Source: Gammaproteobacteria bacterium (GTDB lineage Bacteria > Pseudomonadota > Gammaproteobacteria > Steroidobacterales > Steroidobacteraceae). Taken from it: a DNA stretch of 47,459 bases. Both the position numbers and the translations under genes were made by a program. Under the pieces are notes generated by a model. That model was given only the letters and a program-made list of their open reading frames with translations, was not told the DNA's origin and ran no database searches. Of this stretch, positions 1-7,183 are shown piece after piece. Each line of letters starts with the position of its first letter. Positions within the stretch are counted from its first letter, which is position 1. The stretch spans positions 1-47,459 of the forward strand of contig PKWJ01000032.1 in the NCBI GenBank assembly GCA_003132025.1, given 5' to 3'.

Positions 1-2
1 GT

Positions 3-1139
3 GATCGTTTGCTGCAATCCGTCGCACGGCGGTTGTTAACTTGTGTGCGCAGCTCGGACACCGTCAGCCGCCAGGGCGGCGATGAATTCGTGATCCTGCT
101 GTGGGAGGAGCGGCGCGCACTCGATGCGTCTGTCACCGCGGAAAAGATCCTTCAGGCGCTGCGTGCGCCCCACTTCATAGATCAGCATGAGCTGCACATC
201 ACTGCGAGCATCGGTATTGTCACATATCCAGAAGACGGCGCGATCGCAGAGACGTTGATGAACAATGCGGATTTTGCGATGTACCATGCCAAGGAGCACG
301 GACGCGATAACTGTCAATTCTTCAAGCCCGAGATGAACGTACTCGCCGTCGAACGCCGAGCGCTCGAAGGCAGTTTGCGCCATGCGATCGAGCGCGGAGA
401 ATTGTCGTTGAATTATCAGCCAAAGATAGATCTGGTAACCGGCGCGATCACCGGCGTGGAAGCACTCATCCGCTGGCGTCACGCGCAGCGCGGGCTGGTG
501 CCACCAGGGCAATTCATCGCGGTTGCGGAGGAATGCGGCCTCATCGTACCCATTGGGCGGTGGGTGCTGCGGGAAGCTTGCCGCCAGGCGCGCGCCTGGC
601 AGCTTGCGGGACTGGCGCCAACGTCGATCGCGATAAACATTTCCGCGATGGAGTTACGCGACCAGGGTTTCGCATCCAACGTGCGCGACGTCCTGGCTGA
701 AACCGGACTAGAGCCGCGCTATCTGGAACTTGAGCTGACCGAAACGGTTCTCATGGAGGACTCGAGATCCATTGCGGATATGCTTAGAGAATTAAAGGAC
801 ATCGGCGTGCTGCTGGCGCTGGACGATTTCGGCACCGGCTACTCGAGCTTAAGCTATTTGAAGCGCTTTCCGATCGACACGTTAAAGATCGATCAGTCGT
901 TCGTACGCGACCTTAGCACGGATGCGGATGACGCCGGTATCGTCACCGCCGTGATTGGCATGGGGAAAAGCCTGCATATGCGCGTAGTGGCCGAAGGCGT
1001 GGAAACACAAGAACAACTTGAATTCCTGCAGCAGCACAATTGTCCCGTGGGTCAGGGGTTTTATTTCAGCCGGCCGGTTCCGGCACTGGAATTCGGTAAG
1101 TTACTGGATCGCGGCGTGACCGACATGAGCGTCGCCTGA
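3..1139 (+). CDS. GGDEF/EAL c-di-GMP protein, 5' partial
   Basis: This is the C-terminal part of a cyclic di-GMP turnover protein; the reading frame is open to the left edge of the window. The visible part begins near the end of the GGDEF domain. It has the GGDEF motif at once, with an RxxD inhibitory I-site (RSSD) five residues upstream. A complete EAL domain follows: EALIRW, the ELTE glutamate, DDFGTGYSSL, LKID, VAEGVET and QGF. An intact EAL predicts phosphodiesterase activity, and the intact GGDEF plus I-site means cyclase activity or GTP sensing is also possible. Sensor domains, if any, lie outside the window. The gene looks less GC-rich than most of the window and sits 24 bases upstream of a sigma-factor fragment, which suggests co-transcription. 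The domain call is certain; the net activity is not. Confidence 0.93.
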   Translation, partial: DRLLQSVARRLLTCVRSSDTVSRQGGDEFVILLWEERRALDASVTAEKILQALRAPHFIDQHELHITASIGIVTYPEDGAIAETLMNNADFAMYHAKEHGRDNCQFFKPEMNVLAVERRALEGSLRHAIERGELSLNYQPKIDLVTGAITGVEALIRWRHAQRGLVPPGQFIAVAEECGLIVPIGRWVLREACRQARAWQLAGLAPTSIAINISAMELRDQGFASNVRDVLAETGLEPRYLELELTETVLMEDSRSIADMLRELKDIGVLLALDDFGTGYSSLSYLKRFPIDTLKIDQSFVRDLSTDADDAGIVTAVIGMGKSLHMRVVAEGVETQEQLEFLQQHNCPVGQGFYFSRPVPALEFGKLLDRGVTDMSVA

Positions 1140-1163
1140 CCAATTCGCGATGTTGCTGACACC

Positions 1164-1502
1164 ATGCCCAACAGCGCATTAGAGATCAATTGGACAGTGA
1201 TCGCTGATCCGGGGGATTCCGTCGCCCGAAGCGAGGCATTGCTTCAAATGAACACCAGCCTCGTAAGGAGCATCGCTTATCACCTATTCCGACGGCGCCA
1301 TTATGTCGATGTCGACGACCTGATCCGAGCCGGTACGACCGGCCTGCGCGAGGCCATCCGATGGTACGGCCACGAAACCGCTGGAGCCTTTCAAGGCTAC
1401 GCCAGTGATTGCATTCGCGACGCGATGCTCGAGTTTGTTCGAGAGTCAGACTGGAGTTCACGGCCGGTACGGCTCAGGCAGCGAAGCATCCGCGGTCGCT
1501 AA
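1164..1502 (+). CDS. Truncated FliA-like sigma factor, region 2 only
   Basis: This 112-residue protein matches the region 2 pattern of FliA-type sigma-70 factors: NTSLVRSIAYHL, then VDVDDLIRAGTTGLREAI, a YASDCIRDAML stretch in the place of FliA's YAGIRIRGAML, and RESDWSSRPVR near the end. FliA proteins are about 230-250 residues and continue into regions 3 and 4, which bind the -35 element. Here a stop follows region 2.4, so no -35 recognition domain exists. It could bind core RNA polymerase and the -10 element alone, act as a competitor, or be a decaying fragment. It follows the c-di-GMP gene by 24 bases, and its last four bases overlap the end of the convergent CBS gene. No strong ribosome binding site is visible before the ATG. 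Confidence 0.6.
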   Translation: MPNSALEINWTVIADPGDSVARSEALLQMNTSLVRSIAYHLFRRRHYVDVDDLIRAGTTGLREAIRWYGHETAGAFQGYASDCIRDAMLEFVRESDWSSRPVRLRQRSIRGR

Positions 1503-2020
1503 TCCCGCCGCAGCGCTCGCTCGAGCCGCTGGCGGTGAATCAGCCCGCGCACCGTGCTCCAGCTTGCGGTCTCGTTCTGCAGCACCACCAGGTACCGGAC
1601 ACCGCTGCCTTCGAAGATCTCGATCAGGTCGCAGATGCGCGATTCCTGCAGCGTTTGCCAGTCGATGGCCGGCACGTCCGGCGCCGGCGTCATCACATCG
1701 GCGGCGCGCAGTGCACGCGCGGCGCCGCCGTTGCTCTTCTGGGCGCTGCGGGCCGCGTCGGCATCCTCAGCGGTGATCAGACCGATGACCGATCGGTCGC
1801 GCACCACGAGGAACACTCGTACGCCGAGCCGGAACATGTGATCCACCACCTCTTCCAGGCCTGCATCCTCGGCGATCGTGCGCGGCGGGTCATCCAGGAA
1901 ATCGCTCATGGCTTGCACCGCCGGATCGGCCGCCCGCAGCTGCGGCTGATGCGGGCGTGAGCGTGGTGACAGCGCGGGAAGCGCGCCGGGCTGCAGTGCC
2001 AGTAGAAACGGTGGATTCAC
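1499..2020 (-). CDS. CBS-domain pair protein
   Basis: This 173-residue protein consists mainly of two CBS repeats after an N-terminal extension of about 40 residues. The first repeat carries a HMFRLGVRVFLVVRDRSVIGLITAED segment in which the VIGLIT core is typical. The second follows a VMTPAPDVPAI linker and contains ICDLIEIFEGSGVRYLVVL. CBS pairs usually bind adenine nucleotides or S-adenosylmethionine and regulate an attached or partner protein; no effector domain is fused here. The start is GTG, preceded by GGAGG with five bases of spacing, which settles the choice. The gene lies downstream of the five-gene oxidoreductase unit on the same strand, across an AT-rich gap, so it probably has its own promoter. 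Ligand and partner cannot be told from sequence. Confidence 0.8.
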   Translation of the reverse strand: MNPPFLLALQPGALPALSPRSRPHQPQLRAADPAVQAMSDFLDDPPRTIAEDAGLEEVVDHMFRLGVRVFLVVRDRSVIGLITAEDADAARSAQKSNGGAARALRAADVMTPAPDVPAIDWQTLQESRICDLIEIFEGSGVRYLVVLQNETASWSTVRGLIHRQRLERALRRD

Positions 2021-2168
2021 GTGAACCTCCAGTGATTGCGCCCATGAAAGCCTGATGGTCTTACGACTGACGGCAGGCAGCCTGTGAAGTTCCGCTATCT
2101 CACCACTTGTTCATGCTAATTAATGTGAATTCTATATGTCGATCAACTATAGATTCGATTGCAAATTT
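2021..2168 (-). promoter_or_regulatory. AT-rich gap upstream of the CBS gene
   Basis: The part from about 2110 to 2168 is strikingly AT-rich against its GC-rich surroundings, with several TATA-like steps on the minus strand. It lies between the end of the alpha/beta hydrolase gene and the start of the CBS gene, so it is the likely site of a CBS-gene promoter. No single -35/-10 pair stands out enough to name. Confidence 0.35.
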
Positions 2169-2960
2169 TTAATGTGCGACGTTCGCCGCGCTGTCAGGCC
2201 GATCGAGAAAATCGCTGATGATCGGGTTGAGCCACTCCGGCCGGCCGGCGAACGTGAGGTGATCTGTGCCCGGTAACACGCACAGCTCGGAATTCGGCAA
2301 GGTCTGATATATCTGCAACGTGTGTTCCAGCGTGATCGCATCGCGATCGCCGGAAATCACCAGCACCGGCTGCTCGATCTTCGCCAGCAGCGCCAGGCTG
2401 AGCTCGCTCTCGGTGGGCGAGGTCAGCCACAGCTTGGCTAGTTTTTCATCGACCGTTTTCGGCGATGCGGTCTGCGCACCGCGCAGCCCCTCCAGCTGCG
2501 CCGCGGTCAGACCCTCCGGAGCGATATTGACCCCGCTGATCACCAGCCGGCGCACCAGCTCCGGGTGGCGCACCGCGAGCATCAGCCCCAGGATGCCGCC
2601 GTCGCTGAAACCGACGATGTCGACCTTCGTCAGCTTGAGCGTCTCAAGCAGCGTCGCGGTGTCCTGCATCATCAGCGTGTAACTCAACGGTCCCGGTACA
2701 TCCGGCGTACGGCCCTGACCGACCTGGTCCGGGGCGATGATCCTGTGGTGCAGCGAGAACTCATCGAGCTGGTGCTCGAAGGAATGCTCGCCCGAATCTC
2801 CGCCGCCATGCAGCAGTACCAGGGTCGGCCCGCTGCCCCGCACAGCGTAATAAATCCTGTGCCCATGGATCGAGGCCGAGTGCCACATCGAGGGCTGGAC
2901 GGCGGCGTGTGCCGCGTCGATGCCCAGCAACGTCGCCAGCAGTGCCGCGAAGCGCTTCAC
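2169..2960 (-). CDS. Secreted alpha/beta hydrolase
   Basis: This is an alpha/beta-hydrolase-fold protein of 263 residues with an N-terminal signal peptide: a KR start, a leucine/alanine core and an AHA cleavage-like site near residue 20. Family motifs in order are the oxyanion-loop LLHGGG, the strand IIAPDQVGQGRTPD, the nucleophile elbow GFSDGG, the acid loop VISGDRDAI and the late GTDHLTFAGRPEW with the catalytic histidine. The start chosen is GTG, whose last three bases are also the start of the stop codon of the AcvB-like gene (a GTGA overlap). The frame is open further upstream but would have no signal peptide there. It is the last gene of the five-gene unit and should be translationally coupled to its neighbour. 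The substrate is unknown; small-ester and lactone hydrolases share this pattern. Confidence 0.85.
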   Translation of the reverse strand: MKRFAALLATLLGIDAAHAAVQPSMWHSASIHGHRIYYAVRGSGPTLVLLHGGGDSGEHSFEHQLDEFSLHHRIIAPDQVGQGRTPDVPGPLSYTLMMQDTATLLETLKLTKVDIVGFSDGGILGLMLAVRHPELVRRLVISGVNIAPEGLTAAQLEGLRGAQTASPKTVDEKLAKLWLTSPTESELSLALLAKIEQPVLVISGDRDAITLEHTLQIYQTLPNSELCVLPGTDHLTFAGRPEWLNPIISDFLDRPDSAANVAH

Positions 2961-4234
2961 CGCGGCACCGCCGCCAGGATCTGGTCGGCAAGCTGGTCGT
3001 AGTTGTGATCGAAGTGATGGCCGCCGCTCTTGGCGACCACGGCGACGCCGGGCGCGGTGGCCGCAGGCGTGGTGCACAGGCTCGCAGCGGCCTCGTCGGT
3101 GCCGTAGATGCATTGCACGTGCAGGCCTGATAATTTTTTCAATTCCGGACCGATCGGCATGCCGGCGTTGTTGTGCACGCCCAGCCAGCCGGTGGTTTGG
3201 ACCTCGAACGCAGTGGTGCGTTCGGGTGACAGCAGCGACACCAGGCTGACCTCTTCTTTAAGGTCCGGGGGCAGGCGGCTGACCAGGAACGGCAGCACAT
3301 TGGCGCCCAGGGAATATCCGACCAGCACCACGTGGCTGACCTGCCAGCGCTGCTGGTAGTAATGGATGATGCGCGCCAGGTCGCTGGCCGCCACTCCCGG
3401 TGCCTTCTGTATCCAGTAGTAGCGCAGCACGTCGACCCCGACCACGCTCATGCCTTTACTAGCCAGCACATCGGCCAGGCTTTTGTCCAGATCGCGCCAG
3501 CCGCCGTCGCCTGAATAGATGATCGCGAACGCGTCGCCCTTCGGCTCACGTGCCGGAACCACCGCCAGCGGCAGGTCGCCGACGCCGCTCGCGCCGCGCT
3601 GGGCATCGATGCTCGCCAGCGCCGCCCGGTAGGACGCATACAGCGCGTTGCCCGCGACCACGGAAGCCGCGGCATTGCCGGGTATCTCAACAGCAAACTC
3701 GCGCTCCGCAGATGTTGCATGCGCGTCCAGCAGCACGCGCAGCGGCACATTGTTTCCGGGTTGCTGCGGGGCGAGCGCGTGATCGCAGAATGGCCGTTGC
3801 AGCGCGATCTGGCTTGCGGGATCGACCGCCACCGCGGCGTTGAACGCCACCGGCGGCGCCTGCAGCTGCGCCATGTAGACCAGCGTGCCGCCGGCGTCGT
3901 GTCCGAGCAGCAGCGGTGCCAAGTAGCGCGCGCTGTCGGCAGCGCGCTGCCGCGCGCGGCTGTAGTCCTCGAGCTGCCCCGGCAGGTAGACGCAGCCGTT
4001 CTCGGCGTGGTCCATGAAGGTCAGGAACTGCGGCGTATCGACGCCGACCACGAAGCTGCCGCGGCGCGCGAAATTACGCGCGCTGTCCTCATCGTCGGTG
4101 CTCCAGCCGTGCGCCCCGGAAAACAGGTAGACGAAACTCGTGGTGGCGAACCACGCCGGGTAGATGCGCACCTGGCCGATACGCGCCGCGGCCTCCACGC
4201 GCGGCGCGCGCGTGTGCACCATGTAGCCTGCCAC
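2957..4234 (-). CDS. AcvB/VirJ-family virulence-associated protein
   Basis: The C-terminal half carries the VirJ/AcvB hallmarks: YSGDGGWRDLD, then VVGVDVLRYYW, the nucleophile elbow VGYSLGANVLP and a C-terminal GGHHFDHNY histidine loop. The N-terminal half is a second, degenerate hydrolase-like lobe, as in AcvB rather than the shorter VirJ. AcvB of Agrobacterium is a periplasmic lysyl-phosphatidylglycerol hydrolase linked to type IV secretion; no lpiA/mprF synthase is present here, so the substrate is open. The coordinates use the only conventional start (GTG), but this splits a hydrophobic helix. The frame continues upstream as LIKWLARVAVGAIVVALLAV to a CTG at 4291 that overlaps the korB stop (CTGA). 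That CTG is the more likely true start and would give a membrane-anchored protein of 444 residues. Confidence 0.85.
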   Translation of the reverse strand: MAGYMVHTRAPRVEAAARIGQVRIYPAWFATTSFVYLFSGAHGWSTDDEDSARNFARRGSFVVGVDTPQFLTFMDHAENGCVYLPGQLEDYSRARQRAADSARYLAPLLLGHDAGGTLVYMAQLQAPPVAFNAAVAVDPASQIALQRPFCDHALAPQQPGNNVPLRVLLDAHATSAEREFAVEIPGNAAASVVAGNALYASYRAALASIDAQRGASGVGDLPLAVVPAREPKGDAFAIIYSGDGGWRDLDKSLADVLASKGMSVVGVDVLRYYWIQKAPGVAASDLARIIHYYQQRWQVSHVVLVGYSLGANVLPFLVSRLPPDLKEEVSLVSLLSPERTTAFEVQTTGWLGVHNNAGMPIGPELKKLSGLHVQCIYGTDEAAASLCTTPAATAPGVAVVAKSGGHHFDHNYDQLADQILAAVPR

Positions 4235-4287
4235 CGCCAGCAGCGCTACGACGATGGCACCGACGGCGACCCTGGCCAGCCACTTGA

Positions 4288-5343
4288 TCAGCGAAATCTC
4301 GCCAGCGTCTTCGCCAGCGCCTGCGTGCCAGGATTGAGCTTGGCGTAGGGAATCTGGTTCAGCGGCAGGTCGGGGGTGCCATTGAGCGCATGCAGCTCGG
4401 GCTGATCGGAGCCGATGTAGAGCAATCCGGTCAGGTACTCGCCCTGCTTGAGCCGCTGCTGAATGGTCTCCAGCGCCACGGCGCGATCGGTGGCGTCGTA
4501 CTGCGCCTCGACCTTGCGCAGCAGTACGCGGCTGCCGTCGTGCATGCTGACGGCGGTGGTCTCGCCGGGAGCGTAGCTGACCGCGATCTCGCCCGCCGGC
4601 GGCACGAAGTCGGTGTGCACCATCTCATCGTAATGCTCGCGCGTGTATGCGTAGCTGCGGGTCGAGCCCTCGTGATCGTTGAAGGTGACGCAGGGCGAGA
4701 TCACGTCGATCAGCGAGAAGCCCTGGTGATGCATCGCCGCCTGCAGCAGCGGCACCAGCTGCGCCTTGTCGCCGGAGAAGCTGCGCGCGACGAACGACAC
4801 GCCGAGCGTGATCGCCAGCTGCACCGGATCGATCGGCGGTTGGTTGTTGATCTCGCCCTTCTTGGCCGTGCTGCCGACGTCGGCGGAGGCCGAGAACTGG
4901 CCCTTGGTGAGCCCGTAGACGCCGTTGTTCTCGATCACGTATACCATGTTGAGGTTGCGGCGGATCGCGTGGCAGAACTGGCCCAGCCCGATCGACAGCG
5001 TGTCGCCGTCGCCGGACACGCCGATGTAGGTCAGCTTGCGGTTGGCGGCGTTGGCGCCGGTCGCGATCGAAGGCATGCGGCCATGCACCGAGTTGAAACC
5101 GTGCCCACCGCTGACGAAGTACGCCGTGGTCTTGGACGAGCAGCCGATGCCGGACAGCTTGACCACATCCTCCGGCCGCACCGCGTCCATCCAGCAGGCC
5201 TCGACGATCGCGGCGGTGATCGAGTCGTGGCCGCAGCCGGCGCACAGCGTGGAATTGACGCCTTCATAGTCGCGGCGCGTCAGCCCGAGCGCATTCTTCG
5301 GCATCTCCGGATGCGCGATCTTCGGTTTTGCCATGAAGGTCAT
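4288..5343 (-). CDS. korB: 2-oxoacid:ferredoxin oxidoreductase, beta subunit
   Basis: This is the thiamine-diphosphate-binding beta subunit, which with KorA oxidatively decarboxylates a 2-oxoacid (2-oxoglutarate or pyruvate) to its acyl-CoA and reduces ferredoxin. The protein is 351 residues. It has the N-terminal CAGCGHDSI and GIGCSSK motifs and a later SPCVTFND, giving four cysteines for a [4Fe-4S] cluster. The thiamine/Mg motif is GDGDTLSIG followed by ENNGVYGLTKGQ. The ATG chosen is one base after the korA stop, with GGTGGG upstream; a second in-frame ATG lies nine bases later. Its stop overlaps the next gene by four bases if that gene uses a CTG start. Preference for 2-oxoglutarate over pyruvate is a guess from the KorAB-like architecture. 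Confidence 0.95.
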   Translation of the reverse strand: MTFMAKPKIAHPEMPKNALGLTRRDYEGVNSTLCAGCGHDSITAAIVEACWMDAVRPEDVVKLSGIGCSSKTTAYFVSGGHGFNSVHGRMPSIATGANAANRKLTYIGVSGDGDTLSIGLGQFCHAIRRNLNMVYVIENNGVYGLTKGQFSASADVGSTAKKGEINNQPPIDPVQLAITLGVSFVARSFSGDKAQLVPLLQAAMHHQGFSLIDVISPCVTFNDHEGSTRSYAYTREHYDEMVHTDFVPPAGEIAVSYAPGETTAVSMHDGSRVLLRKVEAQYDATDRAVALETIQQRLKQGEYLTGLLYIGSDQPELHALNGTPDLPLNQIPYAKLNPGTQALAKTLARFR

Positions 5344-5344
5344 G

Positions 5345-7183
5345 TCAGCCCACCAGTTGCGCGGCCGGCCGCTCGGGTGTGATCCACGACGCGACACCAT
5401 CGTAGACGTAGCTGGCCGGGATCGGCATGCCGTTGTAGTGCAGGATCGAGCGCAGGCGGGTCTTCTCGATGCCGGTCTCCACGATCAAGAGCGAACGCAG
5501 CTGCGCGTCGCGGTTCTGCTCCACCACGAAGTTGATGCGATGCGCCTGCAGGAATGTTTCGACGTCGTCGCTGAACGGAAAGCCGCGCACCCGCAGGTAG
5601 TCGGTGTGGATGCCCTGCGCCGCCAGCCGCAGCCGCGCCTCGTGCACCGCGGCGTCGCCGCTGCCGAGCGAGACGATGCCGATCTCGGTCTTGACGTCGG
5701 AGCGTTCGATCACCGACTTCGGCACCAGCCGCGCCGCGGTGAGCCACTTCTTGCGCAGCCGGTCGACCACCACCTGGTACTCCTTCGAATCCTCGGTGTA
5801 GGCGCCGTACTGCGAGTGACCCGAGCCGCGGGCGAAGTAGGCGCCCTTGGGATGCACGCCGGGCAGCGTGCGCTGCGGAATGCCGTCGTTGTCGTGATCG
5901 TAGTAGCGCCAGAAGCGATCCAGCTTCTGGATCTGTTCCAGGTCGAGCAGCTTGCCGCGATCGGGCTGGTAGCTCTCATCCCATTTGAATTCCGGGCACA
6001 TCCAGTCGTTCATGCCGATATCGAGGTCCGACAGCACCAGCACCGGCGTCTGCAGCCGTTCCGCCAGATCAAACGCCTTGACCGCGAACTCGAAGCATTC
6101 CTCCGGATTGGCCGGATACAGGCACACCTGCCGCGTATCGCCATGCGATGCGTAGGCCGCCGAATGCAGGTCGCCCTGCTGGGTGCGGGTCGGCATGCCG
6201 GTCGAGGGCCCGACGCGCTGGATGTCGAACACCACCGTGGGCACTTCGGCGTAGTAGGCCAGGCCCAGGAATTCCTGCATCAGCGACAGCCCGGGCCCGG
6301 AAGTCGCGGTGAACGCGCGCGTGCCGTTCCAGGCCGCGCCGATCACCATGCCGATCGAGGCCAGCTCGTCCTCGGCCTGGATCATGATGTAGTTCTTGCG
6401 GCCGCTGTCCGGGTCGACACGCATTTTGTCGCAGAACACCTTGTACGCATCCATCAGCGACGTCGACGGCGTGATCGGGTACCAGGCGCCGACCGTGGCC
6501 CCGGCATACACGCAGCCCAGCGCCGCGGCGGTGTTGCCGTCGATGATGATGTGGCCCGCGGTGGCATCCATCTTCTCGACCTTGAGCGGCAGCGGGCAGG
6601 CGAAGTGCTCGCGCGCGTAGTCGTAGCCGAGCTGGATCGCCTTCATGTTGGCGTCCAGCAGCTTGGCCTTCTTCGAATAGGTCTCGGCCAGCAGCGTGCG
6701 GATGATCGCAAGATCCAGGTTGCACAGCGCTGCGAGCACGCCGGCGTAGCAGATGTTCTTCATCAGGATGCGCGTGCGCACGCCCGGAAAGTTGTCGTTG
6801 CAAAGGCGCGCCAGCGGCACGCCGATCACTGTGACGTCGTCGCGCTTGAGCAGTGCGGCGCGCGGCCAGGTGGAGTCGTAGATGAAGTAGCCGCCGGAAG
6901 CCAGCTCCGCCAGGTCGCGCGCATAGGTCTCGGCGTTGAGCGCGATCATGATGTCGGTGTGGCCGGCGCGGGCGCGGTGCCCGTCGCGGGTGACCCGGAT
7001 CTCGTACCAGGTGGGCAGCCCCTGGATGTTGGACGGGAAATAATTCTTCCCCACCACCGGTACGCCGCTCCTGAAGATGGCCTTCATCAAGAGCCCGTTG
7101 GCACTGGCCGAGCCGGTGCCGTTGACGGTGGCGATCTTGACGACGAAGTCGTTTACGCGGTCTTGAGCTTTGGCGCCCGGCAT
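5345..7183 (-). CDS. korA: 2-oxoacid:ferredoxin oxidoreductase, fused gamma-alpha subunit
   Basis: This 612-residue subunit fuses the gamma domain (about residues 10-200, with TVNGTGSASAN near its start) to the alpha domain. The alpha domain begins near GHIIIDGNTAAALG, with the WYPITPSTSLMDAY motif and then IQAEDELASIGMVIGAAWNG and TATSGPGLSLM. The fusion is typical of the two-subunit KorAB type. The start is the ATG inside the end of the upstream FAD oxidoreductase gene, a 31-base overlap. The frame is open much further upstream, but that region is coding in the other gene's frame. It partners with korB one base downstream and should draw on or feed the Fe-S clusters of the upstream oxidoreductase. 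Confidence 0.95.
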   Translation of the reverse strand: MPGAKAQDRVNDFVVKIATVNGTGSASANGLLMKAIFRSGVPVVGKNYFPSNIQGLPTWYEIRVTRDGHRARAGHTDIMIALNAETYARDLAELASGGYFIYDSTWPRAALLKRDDVTVIGVPLARLCNDNFPGVRTRILMKNICYAGVLAALCNLDLAIIRTLLAETYSKKAKLLDANMKAIQLGYDYAREHFACPLPLKVEKMDATAGHIIIDGNTAAALGCVYAGATVGAWYPITPSTSLMDAYKVFCDKMRVDPDSGRKNYIMIQAEDELASIGMVIGAAWNGTRAFTATSGPGLSLMQEFLGLAYYAEVPTVVFDIQRVGPSTGMPTRTQQGDLHSAAYASHGDTRQVCLYPANPEECFEFAVKAFDLAERLQTPVLVLSDLDIGMNDWMCPEFKWDESYQPDRGKLLDLEQIQKLDRFWRYYDHDNDGIPQRTLPGVHPKGAYFARGSGHSQYGAYTEDSKEYQVVVDRLRKKWLTAARLVPKSVIERSDVKTEIGIVSLGSGDAAVHEARLRLAAQGIHTDYLRVRGFPFSDDVETFLQAHRINFVVEQNRDAQLRSLLIVETGIEKTRLRSILHYNGMPIPASYVYDGVASWITPERPAAQLVG

